DNA of 50,482 nucleotides from Candidatus Ozemobacteraceae bacterium (GTDB taxonomy: Bacteria; Muiribacteriota; Ozemobacteria; Ozemobacterales; Ozemobacteraceae), in contig DAOSOK010000037.1 in assembly GCA_035373905.1 (NCBI GenBank), positions 1-50,482 on the forward strand, in the 5' to 3' direction. A program made the position numbers and the translations under genes. Of this stretch, positions 1 through 9,300 are shown in pieces (within the stretch, counting starts at the first letter, position 1; each line of letters opens with the position of its first letter). Under the pieces are notes generated by a model. It was given only the letters and a program-made list of their open reading frames with translations. It was not told the DNA's origin and did not search any database.

Positions 1-932
1 CGCTCGGCGATCTCCGGCACCAGCAGGTTCGGAATGACGCTCGTATACAGGCTTCCCGGGCCGAGCACGATCAGGCGGGCGCGGTCGATCGCCGCAAGCG
101 CTTCCGGGTTGGGAAGCGGCTCTTCCGGCCGCAGGCTCATCTCGACGATGCGCTTGCCGGCGGCCGAGATCGCGGTTTCGCCTTGCAGTTCCGCTCCATC
201 CTCGAATCGGGCGATCAACTCGACGTTTTCGCATGTGACCGGCAAGACCTGGCCGCGGATCGAGAGAATCTGGCTCGCGGCGCGCACAGCCGTGCCGAAA
301 TCTCCAAGCACGCCCGTCATCGCGGCGATGAACAGATTGCCGAAGCTGTGGCCGCCCATCTCGCCGCCGGCCTCGCCGAACCGGTATTGGAACAGCCGCG
401 ACAGCAGGCTCTCGGAGCCAGACAGCGCGACGAGACAGTTTCTGATGTCGCCCGGGGGCAGGATCTGCAGGTCTTTTCGGAGCCGGCCCGACGAGCCACC
501 GTCGTCGGTCACGGTGACGACCGCCGTCAGATCGATCGGAAGCTCCTTCAAACCCTTGAGCAGCGAGCTGAGTCCCGTTCCGCCGCCGACGGCCACGAGC
601 TGGGGGCGCGGCCCCGTCGGCTGTTTCCGGAACATGAGGGCTCGCAGCTTCTCGGACGTCTCGTAGTCACGCATCGAAAGCAGCTGGAAGGAGCTCCGGA
701 TGCCGAGAGAAAGCCAAAAAAAACCGAGCAGGAACGCACTGAGCGCCGCAAGCGCGATCGCGAGGGGATCGAAGCTCCGGATGGTATCGAGATGGAACGG
801 CGTCAGCATCATGATCGCGAGGCCGGCCAGGAACACCGAGATACACGCCATCGCGACGCCGCCCGCCAGGAAAATCACCCAGCGGCGGGTCCGTACCGAC
901 GGCCCGAACCACCGGCGCAGCGAAAACCGCAT
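1..932 (-). CDS. yvcK: YvcK-like gluconeogenesis factor (partial)
   Basis: This is the N-terminal 310 codons of a CofD/YvcK-family protein; the C-terminus lies beyond the window start. Family members bind UDP-sugars and are needed for growth on gluconeogenic carbon and for envelope synthesis. The first ~85 residues hold two hydrophobic membrane segments, then the family core begins: glycine-rich VAVGGGTGLSSLLKGLKE (about 125-142), followed by TDDGGSSGRLR and LPPGDIRNCL, which form the nucleotide-sugar pocket. The N-terminal membrane anchor is absent from the B. subtilis protein but common in longer homologues. The ATG shares one base with the hprK stop (TGATG), so the two are translationally coupled. 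The identification is firm. Confidence 0.93.
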   Translation of the reverse strand, partial: MRFSLRRWFGPSVRTRRWVIFLAGGVAMACISVFLAGLAIMMLTPFHLDTIRSFDPLAIALAALSAFLLGFFWLSLGIRSSFQLLSMRDYETSEKLRALMFRKQPTGPRPQLVAVGGGTGLSSLLKGLKELPIDLTAVVTVTDDGGSSGRLRKDLQILPPGDIRNCLVALSGSESLLSRLFQYRFGEAGGEMGGHSFGNLFIAAMTGVLGDFGTAVRAASQILSIRGQVLPVTCENVELIARFEDGAELQGETAISAAGKRIVEMSLRPEEPLPNPEALAAIDRARLIVLGPGSLYTSVIPNLLVPEIAE

Positions 933-1855
933 CAGAAGTCTCCGGTCATCTTGGCCTGGAGCTTCTTCGCGAACTTTTCGGCTGTCAACACGCCCATGCG
1001 CTTGAGATAGAAGTTCATCGCCGCCGTTTCGACCACGACGGCCAGGTTGCGGCCCTCGCGCACCGGGATCGTGGTGCAGGGCACCTCGACCTTCAGCAGC
1101 TTCGTCGTGCGCTGCATGATGCCGAGCCGGTCGTATTCCTTGCGATCGTCCCACTTTTCGAGGTTTATGACCATCTCGACCGTCTTCTCGTCGGACGTCG
1201 CGGCAATGCCGAACAGCGACCGGATGTCGATGATGCCGAGACCCCGGATCTCCATGTGGTGCCGGATCATCTCGTCGGGCGAGCCGACCACTTTCGTGTC
1301 GCTGATTTTGAGAAGCTGGACCGCGTCGTCGGCGACCAGCCGGTGGCCGCGTTTGATCAGCTCGAGCGCACATTCGCTCTTCCCGATGCCGGAAGGACCG
1401 ATGATCAAAATACCGACACCGTATACCTCGAGGAAAACGCCGTGCACGCTCTTGCGCGGCGCGAACCGGTTGTGCAGGTAGCGCGAGAGCTGATACACGA
1501 ACTCGCCGGTCCGTTCGGCCGTGCGCAGGATCGGAACCTGCTTCTGGTTGCACAGCTCGATCAGCTCGTCGAGAACGAGCAGGTCGTCACTTATTATAAT
1601 ACATGGTATATTAAAAAAGAGAAGCTGACGGAGCCGGACTTTCCGCGTCTCGGGGGCCTGCTCGCCGAGGTAGGCTAGCTCGGTCCGTCCCAGCACGATG
1701 ATGCGTTCATAGCCGAAATGCTCGAAAAAGCCCGCCAGTTCGAGGCCGGGCCGGTGGACTTCCGACGAGATGATCTTGCGGTCCAGGCCTTCCTGGCCCG
1801 CGATGACCGTCAGCCCGTGATCGCGTGCGATTTCCTTGACCAGTACCAGCGCCAT
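932..1855 (-). CDS. hprK: HPr kinase/phosphorylase
   Basis: Bifunctional enzyme that phosphorylates and dephosphorylates the regulatory serine of HPr, linking sugar supply to carbon regulation. At 307 residues it is the usual length. The N-terminal domain is followed by the P-loop GPSGIGKSECALEL (about 154-167) and the downstream signature EIRGLGIIDIRSLFG (about 203-217). The ATG start is at MALVLVKEIARDHG, and an extended -10 box lies ~70 bases upstream. It heads an operon with yvcK, the pairing seen in many Gram-positive bacteria, although rapZ is missing between them. An unusually AT-rich codon patch with ATA isoleucines lies at 1590-1621. The product is secure; whether it controls carbon catabolism or another process here is unknown. 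Confidence 0.96.
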   Translation of the reverse strand: MALVLVKEIARDHGLTVIAGQEGLDRKIISSEVHRPGLELAGFFEHFGYERIIVLGRTELAYLGEQAPETRKVRLRQLLFFNIPCIIISDDLLVLDELIELCNQKQVPILRTAERTGEFVYQLSRYLHNRFAPRKSVHGVFLEVYGVGILIIGPSGIGKSECALELIKRGHRLVADDAVQLLKISDTKVVGSPDEMIRHHMEIRGLGIIDIRSLFGIAATSDEKTVEMVINLEKWDDRKEYDRLGIMQRTTKLLKVEVPCTTIPVREGRNLAVVVETAAMNFYLKRMGVLTAEKFAKKLQAKMTGDF

Positions 1856-1923
1856 GTTGCGTTGTCCCGTTTCCGTGGTGCGATGACCTGCGCGACAGCG
1901 GAAATCCCCTGTCGTGTCGTCGG

Positions 1924-1932
1924 ATTATACCA
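1924..1932 (-). promoter_or_regulatory. Extended -10 promoter element for hprK-yvcK
   Basis: On the minus strand the sequence reads TGGTATAAT, an extended -10 box, inside a short dyad (CGGAT...ATCCG). The predicted start of transcription is about 60 bases before the hprK ATG. No convincing -35 box is visible. Confidence 0.6.
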
Positions 1933-1998
1933 CATCCGACCCCGCCTCGCGATGTGCCCTCTCATGCTCATTCCTGATATTCTATTCCAGCGATGATG

Positions 1999-2027
1999 TT
2001 GCCAATGAATGGCCGCGGGTCTAGAAT
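1999..2027 (+). promoter_or_regulatory. Sigma-70 type promoter for the exported protein at 2065
   Basis: A TTGCCA -35 box, a 17-base spacer and a TAGAAT -10 box lie ahead of the gene. The untranslated leader would be ~30 bases and contains the Shine-Dalgarno sequence CTGGAG. Confidence 0.65.
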
Positions 2028-2064
2028 GTGAACCACAATACTCACGCACCTGGAGAAAAACCGC

Positions 2065-2898
2065 ATGTTTCTCGCCTTGCGCAAGGCTCTGCCGATCTGT
2101 GGTCTGCTGGTCGCCCTGGTCTCGGCGCCGGCCCCCGGCGCCCTTCCCGAACTGGTCTCGCCGGGTGAGCCGCCGATCACCGGCCAGGCCGTGCGCGATC
2201 ACGTGCGACTGATCGAGTACACGCTCGGCACGCGCCTGACGACCGGCCAGAAAGAGCTGTTCCTCGAAACCCTGAAGAAAGAGTGCGCCGACATGGACCC
2301 CGAGGGCCGGAAGGCATTCCTCGAAGCCTCGAAGCTGGTCACGTCGATGACCTCGATGAATCCCGACCAGCGCCAGGTTATCCGCGAGATCCTGCGCGAA
2401 GACTTCGAAGGCACCGCCGCCGACGATGAAGCCGACCCCGCCGCCCAGCTCTACATGCAGGTTCGCGACGGAACGACGAAGATCATCGCAGCCCAGGGCT
2501 CGGACTCGGTCTCCCTCCAGGACCTGGAGGCCTTCACCGAGTATCTCGGTTTCGCTCGATCCCCCGACAAACCCGAAACGCTTCAGCCGGCCGAACGCGA
2601 CGGTTTCATGCGGGCGATGGCCGACGGCTTTCCGGGTTACACGGAACAGGTCAGGCAGCACCTGAGCGGCTTCGACAAGACCTGGCACCTTCTGCGGGCC
2701 GGCTGGCTCGCGGCGGACGAACCGACCCGAAACCGCTGGAAAACCGGGTTGAAAGCGGCTGCCGAGAAAGCCTCTTCCGGAAACGGGCCGGCCGGCGCCG
2801 TCGATCCGGCACTCTGGGATGAAATGAAACAGGTCGCCTCGGCGGCCGGAGAGATCCCCGATGGCTGGCAGGCGACACCGACCCTGGCCGTCTGGTGA
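2065..2898 (+). CDS. Exported protein of unknown function
   Basis: 277 residues with a clear Sec signal peptide (MFLALRKALPICGLLVALVS, cleavage near residue 26 after APGA). The mature part is soluble, acidic and mostly helical, without cysteines, repeats or a motif I can name; the C-terminus is proline- and alanine-rich. CTGGAG lies 11 bases before the ATG and a good promoter sits upstream, so this is a separate unit transcribed away from hprK. A long minus-strand frame over the same bases is only a high-GC shadow. No function is proposed. Confidence 0.85.
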   Translation: MFLALRKALPICGLLVALVSAPAPGALPELVSPGEPPITGQAVRDHVRLIEYTLGTRLTTGQKELFLETLKKECADMDPEGRKAFLEASKLVTSMTSMNPDQRQVIREILREDFEGTAADDEADPAAQLYMQVRDGTTKIIAAQGSDSVSLQDLEAFTEYLGFARSPDKPETLQPAERDGFMRAMADGFPGYTEQVRQHLSGFDKTWHLLRAGWLAADEPTRNRWKTGLKAAAEKASSGNGPAGAVDPALWDEMKQVASAAGEIPDGWQATPTLAVW

Positions 2899-2939
2899 CT
2901 GCGGAAACACATCATTGCACCGGCAGTTCATTTCAGGTT

Positions 2940-2967
2940 CACGATCTGCGTGATCTGCGGATCGTTC
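2940..2967. repeat. Copy of the ATCTGCG-type intergenic repeat
   Basis: ATCTGCGTGATCTGCGGATC followed by GTT. It shares its core (ATCTGCGGATCGTT) with a larger copy at 35665-35698, and both sit between genes. Short elements of this wording are common between genes of environmental bacteria. Confidence 0.6.
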
Positions 2968-3010
2968 TTCGAAGTTGAATCAACGAATCGGGCACAAGGA
3001 GAGTGACGAG

Positions 3011-3589
3011 ATGAGCGGATTATTCGAAAAGCGCGTGTATTGCATTCACGAGGCCGTCGGCGCGGCTGAACTTCACGAATCCTACCGGATCACCGACGAA
3101 ACCGGGAAGGAGCTGTTGGGTGAAGCCGAGGAGCGGTCCTGCATCGGCAATTCCATAGCAAAAACTTTTTTTGACAAAAGCTGGCTTCCCGTCACCGTAG
3201 AGGTGAAGGATGCCTCCGGGAACCGACTGCTCGAACTGAACGGTGCCGGCTGGCGCCCCTACGCGAAGATCGTCGTCAAAAACGCGGAAGGCGCCGCCAT
3301 CGCCGTCCTGAACGAAGCGGGCTGCGCCGTCAAACCACGGCTCGACGTCTCCGCCCCCGACGGCTCCTCTCTCGGGACCGTCCGTGGCGACCTGCTCGGC
3401 CGCACGTTCAGCTTCGAGGACACCTCGGGCGGCCGTCTCGCCCGGATCGAGCACCTGTGGGGCGGCCTCGCCCGCGAGCTGATGACGACGGCCGACGATT
3501 ATCGCATCGACATCGCCGGCGACCTCGCGAAAGCCCCGCTCGTCCTCGCCGCCACGATCGCCATCGACCTCATCTGGCACGAAAGCTGA
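3011..3589 (+). CDS. LURP-one-related / tubby-like C2 family protein
   Basis: 192 residues with no signal peptide. The pattern of beta-strands followed by one hydrophobic C-terminal helix (about 168-190, LAKAPLVLAATIAIDLIWHE) resembles the LURP-one-related and phospholipid-scramblase fold, a 12-stranded barrel around a buried helix. I assign the family by overall pattern (DDYRIDIAGDL followed by the helix), not by a catalytic motif. Bacterial members have no settled role; membrane-lipid binding is an inference. I chose the ATG at 3011 because AAGGAG lies 9 bases upstream; the open frame extends 12 codons further to a TTG with no such signal. A run of seven T at 3166-3172 falls in an AT-rich patch. 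Confidence 0.75.
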   Translation: MSGLFEKRVYCIHEAVGAAELHESYRITDETGKELLGEAEERSCIGNSIAKTFFDKSWLPVTVEVKDASGNRLLELNGAGWRPYAKIVVKNAEGAAIAVLNEAGCAVKPRLDVSAPDGSSLGTVRGDLLGRTFSFEDTSGGRLARIEHLWGGLARELMTTADDYRIDIAGDLAKAPLVLAATIAIDLIWHES

Positions 3590-3609
3590 AAAATAGTTTT
3601 AAACCAGCA

Positions 3610-3691
3610 TTAACACCGGGACACAGAGAAAGAAATATTCTTCAAAACGTTGTATCTCTGTGCCTCTGTGTCTCTGTGGTGAAACGTTTTT
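3610..3691. repeat. CTCTGTG-type dispersed inverted repeat
   Basis: The left arm (CACCGGGACACAGAGA) and right arm (TCTCTGTGGTG) are imperfect reverse complements. Between them lie repeated CTCTGTG words and two AAACGTT words. The element fills the space between two convergent genes and may form a long hairpin. Elements with this wording are common in environmental genomes; mobility is inferred. Confidence 0.6.
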
Positions 3692-3713
3692 AGTATATTC
3701 GTGGAAACCTGGC

Positions 3714-4334
3714 CTAGAGGTATCTGGCGGGGCGTTCGCGGACGGTTTTCGGCTGGGCGGGAAAGACTTTGCCGAAATCGACGTTCAGGTCAGGGAACAG
3801 GCCCGCCTGCACCGTGTCTTCGTCGGAGTAGATCGCCGGCTTGCCAAACAACCTGTCGGCCCCGAGTGAATAGACGGTTGCCACGCGGTTGGCCGGGTCG
3901 ACCAGCCAGAACTCGCGCACACCGTGTTTTTCGTATAACGCACGCTTTAGAATGCAGTCTTTCGACGCCGTCGCCGGGGAAAGTATTTCGATGACCAGGT
4001 CGGGCGCGCCCCGGCATCCCTTGTCGTCGAGCTTTTTTTCGTCGCAGACCACGAGAAGATCCGGCTGAACGACTGTCTCGATCTCGTCATCGGGCTCGTT
4101 ACCTTCTGGAAGTCGTACGTCGAACGGGGCATGATATACCTTACAGGACTTTTCTTCGAAATACGCAAGCAGTTGCTTCAGGAGGGCCATCGACAGATCG
4201 GCGTGAATCCGGGCCGGAGCCGGCGTCATATCGTAGGCCACGCCGTCGATCAGCTCCCACCGGTCCTCTTCGGACCAGGAACGGTAGTCGCCGTAGGTGA
4301 ACCGCCCGCCGAGCTTGCGCGCCAGATTCGGCAT
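3714..4334 (-). CDS. Uma2 family protein (PD-(D/E)xK nuclease-like fold)
   Basis: 206 residues, typical for the Uma2/DUF820 family, whose members have a restriction-endonuclease-like fold but mostly unknown roles. The family order is visible: YGDYRSWSEEDRWELIDG (about 14-31), MTPAPARIHADLS, QPDLLVVCDE (about 90-99, with the likely active-site Asp), and APDLVIEILSPAT with the conserved Glu (about 109-121), then REFWLVDP. AAGGAG lies 8 bases before the ATG. It stands alone between a dispersed repeat and the pseudopilin operon. Codon choice is somewhat more AT-rich than in its neighbours, which would fit acquisition, as is usual for these mobile-looking genes. Confidence 0.88.
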   Translation of the reverse strand: MPNLARKLGGRFTYGDYRSWSEEDRWELIDGVAYDMTPAPARIHADLSMALLKQLLAYFEEKSCKVYHAPFDVRLPEGNEPDDEIETVVQPDLLVVCDEKKLDDKGCRGAPDLVIEILSPATASKDCILKRALYEKHGVREFWLVDPANRVATVYSLGADRLFGKPAIYSDEDTVQAGLFPDLNVDFGKVFPAQPKTVRERPARYL

Positions 4335-4363
4335 GGTATTCTCCTTGCTTTCGTTCAGATGAC

Positions 4364-4401
4364 GATTCCGATCATATCATAGACAATATTTTATTTTCAA
4401 C
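4364..4401 (-). promoter_or_regulatory. Promoter of the Uma2-family gene
   Basis: The minus strand reads TTGTTG, a 16-base AT-rich spacer and TATGAT, with a second overlapping TATGAT five bases on. It ends about 30 bases before the start codon at 4334. Confidence 0.5.
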
Positions 4402-4415
4402 AAATCCGCGTATCC

Positions 4416-4445
4416 GTAGGGGCGGGTTTGAGACACCGCCCCTAC
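4416..4445. repeat. GTAGGGGCGG inverted repeat (copy 1)
   Basis: GTAGGGGCGGGTTTGAGACA is followed by CCGCCCCTAC, a 10-base perfect stem around a short loop. A close copy lies at 41768-41794. It sits just beyond the 3' end of the pseudopilin operon, where it could also act as a terminator hairpin. This wording is common in many unrelated genomes. Confidence 0.75.
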
Positions 4446-4454
4446 AGGCACGTG

Positions 4455-5129
4455 TCACGGAGCCGGCGGAGGCGGGTAGATGACGGGGCGGCCGGTGAAA
4501 AATTCGGCGGTCGAGCCATCGTTTTCGACTTCCATGGCGCGGTACCGTTCTAGCTTCACCTCGTATGTGAGCGTGGCGATTCTGAGCCGGGCCAGGATCT
4601 GGGCCGAGTAGGTCGCCGTGACGGTCGTCCCGTCCTCGATATCCCGATACATGCCCTGGGATTTCACATAATAATATCCGGGATCCATGGTGACGCTGGC
4701 AGGATAGGTTGCCGGATAGCTCGTCACCCGGAACGCGACGGAACTCGCCGTCTCGCCGGACATCAGGAGGCCGGTGGTATCGGGATAGATCCACTGGCTC
4801 GAGGCGACGTTTTTGAAGTCCGCCGTCGGCGTCAGGCCGGTGAACCGTATGTTTTTCGATGCCGGCGTCGCATCGTAGGCGAAGTAGAGACGGTCTCCCT
4901 TGAGGGATACAGGGGTGTTGTCGACGAGAAACGTGCTGCTGGTCGCCATCAGCCGGGCGATCACGTAGCTGACTCCAGAGAAGGCGGCATCCTTCGCCCG
5001 CGCGATCTTGTCGACCGACGTCTGGACGCGGGTTTCCGTCTGGACCATCGTGACGTAGCTCGTCGACACGGCCATCATGAAACCGAGCACGATGATCGTC
5101 AGGATCAGGGCCGCCGAACCGCTTCGCAT
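4455..5129 (-). CDS. PilX/GspK-like minor pseudopilin
   Basis: 224 residues and last gene of the pseudopilin operon. A short leader (MRSGSAA) runs straight into one hydrophobic helix (LILTIIVLGFMMAVSTSYV, about 8-26), then a periplasmic domain rich in Tyr, Thr and Ser. It lacks the Glu-5 of standard pilins, as PilX and GspK proteins usually do, and ends in a proline tail. The open frame begins at a GTG overlapping the upstream stop, but GGGGAGG is well placed only for the ATG at 5129 (8-base spacing). PilX/GspK proteins sit at the pilus or pseudopilus tip. Position after PilW-like and FimT-like genes supports the call more than sequence does. Confidence 0.75.
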   Translation of the reverse strand: MRSGSAALILTIIVLGFMMAVSTSYVTMVQTETRVQTSVDKIARAKDAAFSGVSYVIARLMATSSTFLVDNTPVSLKGDRLYFAYDATPASKNIRFTGLTPTADFKNVASSQWIYPDTTGLLMSGETASSVAFRVTSYPATYPASVTMDPGYYYVKSQGMYRDIEDGTTVTATYSAQILARLRIATLTYEVKLERYRAMEVENDGSTAEFFTGRPVIYPPPPAP

Positions 5130-5134
5130 CGAGG

Positions 5135-5782
5135 TCACCTCCCCGACGGAATGGCGAAGGTCATCGTCGAAAGCTTGCTTTCGACGCGACCGTCCTCGCC
5201 GCCCATCGAGCTTTCAATACCGATGGCGATATTTGCCGTCCAGGATGACGTCCGTGTGACGGTGAAGGTCGCCACGTCCCGGGCGACGGTGAACTCGAAA
5301 CCGACCGGTAACGTCTTTGTATCGACAGAGCCACCGGAATCGGTCGATTCCACGCTGGAGCTAGTGATGATCGTGATTTTCGCCAAACTGTTCCAGACAC
5401 TTGTCACCGCAGGACTTTTGGCGACAATCCTTCGTCGCAGGGATTTCGAGGAAGGAACCCATTCGAGGAGGAATGTGGCTGTGCCCACATAGGCCGAACC
5501 GCTGGAGATCGCCAGATCGTATTTCAGGGCGGAGGATGCCGGCCCGTTCACTTTGGGCTCGAACACTCTGTCGGCCTGCTGGAGCTCGCGCTGGATCGTG
5601 TCGGTGACGGACCGGTAATAGGAGCCGACATCCAGTTTCTGATGCCCGGTCTTCCACGCCTGGGAACCATACTGGACGTAGGAGAGAAGCGATACCGCCA
5701 TCAGGGCGAAAACCGTCGAGGCGATCAGCACCTCGACCATCGTCAATCCTGCCGTGTTCCTGCGAAATCGATACGTCGTCAT
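5135..5782 (-). CDS. PilW/GspJ-like prepilin
   Basis: 215 residues. The class III signal is clear: basic leader MTTYRFRRNTAG, cleavage after Gly-12, then LTMVEVLIASTVFALMAV with Glu at position +5 of the mature protein. A prepilin peptidase would cut and methylate it. The remainder is a predicted periplasmic beta-rich domain. GAGGAG precedes the ATG by 8 bases, and the gene starts 4 bases after the FimT-like gene stops. PilW/GspJ proteins are minor components that prime assembly and build the tip complex. Confidence 0.85.
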   Translation of the reverse strand: MTTYRFRRNTAGLTMVEVLIASTVFALMAVSLLSYVQYGSQAWKTGHQKLDVGSYYRSVTDTIQRELQQADRVFEPKVNGPASSALKYDLAISSGSAYVGTATFLLEWVPSSKSLRRRIVAKSPAVTSVWNSLAKITIITSSSVESTDSGGSVDTKTLPVGFEFTVARDVATFTVTRTSSWTANIAIGIESSMGGEDGRVESKLSTMTFAIPSGR

Positions 5783-5786
5783 GGAT

Positions 5787-6344
5787 TCACTCCTCGTAGA
5801 AGTCTTCCGACGACCGGATCCCGATCGGCGTGATGTTCACCGTCATCACGGAAAGGCCGTAGCTGAAGGTGGCCAGACAGTCTGGCACCAGGGGAGCTTC
5901 GAACGCCGGAGCCAGAACGAGCGTCCCGTCCGGACGGAAAAAAATGGGATCCGCGAAGGGCGGGAAGAACCGAACCGCCGGGTCGAACGCCACGACGTCC
6001 TCCCCCGTGATATCGGCCCAGAACACACTGTTCGATGCCGTCCAGTCGTGCGCATGCACTTCCGTCGGTGCGTTCCACCATGCCGGTTTCACATACTCGC
6101 CGAGCTTGTATCCAGTTCCATCCGGCATAAAATACAATCTGTGATATATCTGCGTCTCCATCGCCCGATACTGCGCCGTTCGAACGTTCTGGATGAACCG
6201 GTTCGCCTCGGCCGCCACTCGCTGCGACGCGAAGAAGTTGTCCATCGCCGGCAGAGCCACGCTCGCCATCGCCGCGATGATGGAAAGCGCGGCCAGTATC
6301 TCCATCAGCGTGTAGCCAGCCCCGCCGCGCCGCCTCAGCATCAT
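5787..6344 (-). CDS. FimT/GspH-like prepilin
   Basis: 185 residues. Leader MMLRRRGGAG, cleavage after Gly-10, then YTLMEILAALSIIAAMASVA with Glu at +5, the standard type IV prepilin start. The length and the NRFIQNVRTAQYRAME helix just after the membrane segment match GspH/FimT minor pilins. The ATG overlaps the stop of the giant upstream gene by four bases (ATGA), so the proteins are likely made in fixed proportion. It is a probable tip-complex subunit. Confidence 0.87.
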   Translation of the reverse strand: MMLRRRGGAGYTLMEILAALSIIAAMASVALPAMDNFFASQRVAAEANRFIQNVRTAQYRAMETQIYHRLYFMPDGTGYKLGEYVKPAWWNAPTEVHAHDWTASNSVFWADITGEDVVAFDPAVRFFPPFADPIFFRPDGTLVLAPAFEAPLVPDCLATFSYGLSVMTVNITPIGIRSSEDFYEE

Positions 6345-9300
6345 GGCGTATACCTCAGCACCTGTTTGCTGGTGCCGTTCGCCGTGCCGTTGGAGCCGCC
6401 GAGCAGATAGATATAGGGCCCCAGGGGAACCGCGTTGATCCCAAGCGGGGTGTAACTCTCGAGGGCCATTTCAGAAAAGCCCCACGTAGTCTGAAGAGGC
6501 AGGTCCTTCAGCCTGCGCACCGTTCTGGTGGCCGGGTTCCAGGCCGCGGCGGTCGAAAGCCGCGTACCGACAGGATTTTCACCGCCGAAGATGAAGATCT
6601 CGTCGCCAAAGGAACAGGCACCGGCACGTTGGCGTTTGAACAAGACAGCCGGATCGGTAAACTCATCCGTGTCCGCGGCGGCCGACAACTCCGTCCAGAC
6701 ATTGGTGGCCGGGTCGAACCGGTCGACAGTGGTGAGAATATTCGTTCCGTCACTTCCCCCGACGCGATAGAGCTTGTTTTCATGCCAGACAAGGCTATGA
6801 TTCACCCGATTTCCCGGCATCGGCGCAAGATCACGCGAGATTCCCAACCATCTGCTTGCGATCAACGCCTGAATCTCATCCTGCGACATGGCGGCAGGAA
6901 AGATTCGAAAATCATCGATCAGCCCATTCAGCGAGGCTTCGCCAGCCCCCACAGACTTCCCGATCCTGTTTGAGCAATTCCCGAGATGCGTCAGGTTCAC
7001 CGTCATGGCCGGATTTGTCCCGACAACGACTCCATTCATGTAGAGCTTGCCGTCAGTACCGGATGCCGTTACAGCCAGGTGGGTCCATACTCCGACAGGT
7101 ATGGGTTCCGAGGAATCAATTGCAGGCCCCCCCGCCGTATTCGTGACACAGAAACCCGGTTTTCCTGTAAAAGACGACTGGGTTGTTAAAAATCCATAGG
7201 TGCTGGCATTGGTAGCAAAATCGCAAACCCGCGCCCAGTTGTGGTTTGCATTGAGATAGACCCAGGCGGAAATTGTATAGCTGGTTGCAGTCCCAAACCC
7301 GATCGTTGTTCCGGATGGGATGGTTACATACCCTCCATTGATATTCACCGCATTTCCAAATTTTCCCGAAGTCCAGGTCGACGTGGTCAGAGTCCCATTT
7401 TTCCCGTTTCCGGAGGAGTCATTCGCCGTCACTCCCGACGTTTCATTGAACTTGAGGTGAATAAGAGGAACCACCGGTGTTTGAGCCTCTCCGGTGAAAC
7501 TGAATGAGGCAACGGCGTGGGGCCAGTAGACCTGAACCGACCGGGTTGCCGTCGTGGGAGCATACCCTCCGGCAATCACCGGACCATACGGGGTCATGCA
7601 CCCGGCATGATTACGCCGCGTAATCACCGTCGCGTTGTCGTCTGCCGCTGTCTGCGACATAAAAGATCCGATCGGTTGAATGCTCGTTTGCAGAAATTTA
7701 CATTCGACGACACACACACCATCACTGCCGTAATTATTCACTACAAAGAACCGGTAGTATTGGAAAGCCGACATATTCGCCCAAGGGCCGAAGCTTTGCC
7801 ATCCGCTGGTATTCAGAGCAGTGAATGTCCCAATCACGAAATAATCGGTATTCAACGTTGTCCAGGTATTCGTATTGCTTCCGAGGATTTTGCAATCTTT
7901 CGCCCCATAATTTCCAAACGCAGTGAAATTGATCACCTTGAATCCGTTCACGATGACAGGGGTGCCAAAATCCATTTGCACCCACTGATTTGCTGATTTT
8001 CCGCTTCCCGCCCACCATGCCGTATAGGGGGGGCTCGTATTTCCTTCCTGACCATCGAAGAGACGCCAAGCCGGTTCGTTGGTTGTCGTCGTACTGTCGC
8101 TCGATTTTGTGACGGCGTATGGCGCCGGAGTCGTATAACCGGTCATGACAGGATTGAGAATGGGTGTCGGTGGATCGGCAGAGGTTATCAGGGTATTGGT
8201 TGTCGGGTTATATTTTTGAACCCATCCCGTTGGGACGGCTTCCATGCCGTTGAAGACCAGCAATTCGTCGTCATAGGAAACGACGGCGGGGGCTCCTGCC
8301 TTTTTCTCGAGAGTTTTTGACAGCAGAGCAATCGAATTGTCGGATGGATTGAATCGAAGGATCGTCGTCAGCGGGTCGGTCTGGTTTGCGGCGGTTCCGC
8401 CCAGGAGATAGATGCCGTTCGTCGCAACAGCCGCGATGTTCGAACCCGTGGGCGGCTCGACGGTGAATGTCGCCACGACATCATACACATCCTTCCTGCT
8501 GGCAATGCGGTTGAACGGCCGCGCAGCAATGCAGACGGGGGTTTGCGGGAGATCGATGCCGTCGATGATGCTCAGATAACTCGCACGGGCGGGAATCGAG
8601 ATATCGACCAGATGCACCCGGCTCGGATTCTTCGCAGGAATCAGGAGCATCTGGCCATCAGGGGTGATTGCCAGGCCCTGTCCGGTGTTTGCCGCAATAC
8701 CAGCCACAAGCGGCTTTGGGATAACAGCGCCGCTCATAGGAACCGCATACAAGAGACTGGTCTCGGCGTTGAAAAGATACAGGGTCGACGAGGCGACATC
8801 CCGACCGAACGTCAGGAAAAACCTGTTGAAGCCCGCATTCGTTGGTGAGTTTGTCCACTCGAGCACATGGGGCGGCGTGATTCGCAGAGGCACGGTGTAT
8901 GTCTTGGGAATTCTGGTCCAGTTTGCACCGTTGCTCGAGCCCAAAGCCGTATACCCGTGGCAGGTGATATCGGCCGTGCCACTACCGCTGATATCCGCCC
9001 CGGCTTTGAGAGAGAAAAACGGCCCCATGGCAAGATCGTTGTCACCCTGGGTCGATTTGTCGAACTGAACCCGCGGACCGGCCGGGGGATCAAGCCCCGG
9101 CACATCGAACGCCGCAGCCCAGACACCGCCTGCCGAATTTTCGAACTGATGGCTGAACCAGGTTCCGCCGTCCAGGCTGAACCGCCCACCGTCACGCAAG
9201 GCCAGACCGATGGCCTTCACCGGCTCCGGAATCCGGAGGTAGCCGAAGAAGCGAGTGGTGCGGACACCGCCGTATTTGCTCGTCGTATTCCAATAGAAGT

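Noticed and set aside
1810..2931. 373-codon minus-strand frame over 2065-2898 running into hprK
   Set aside because: The plus-strand gene has a signal peptide, promoter and Shine-Dalgarno; this frame would also overlap the hprK start and its promoter.
3166..3172. Run of seven T in the LURP-like gene as a programmed frameshift site
   Set aside because: The frame is intact across it and neither alternative frame gives a plausible extension.
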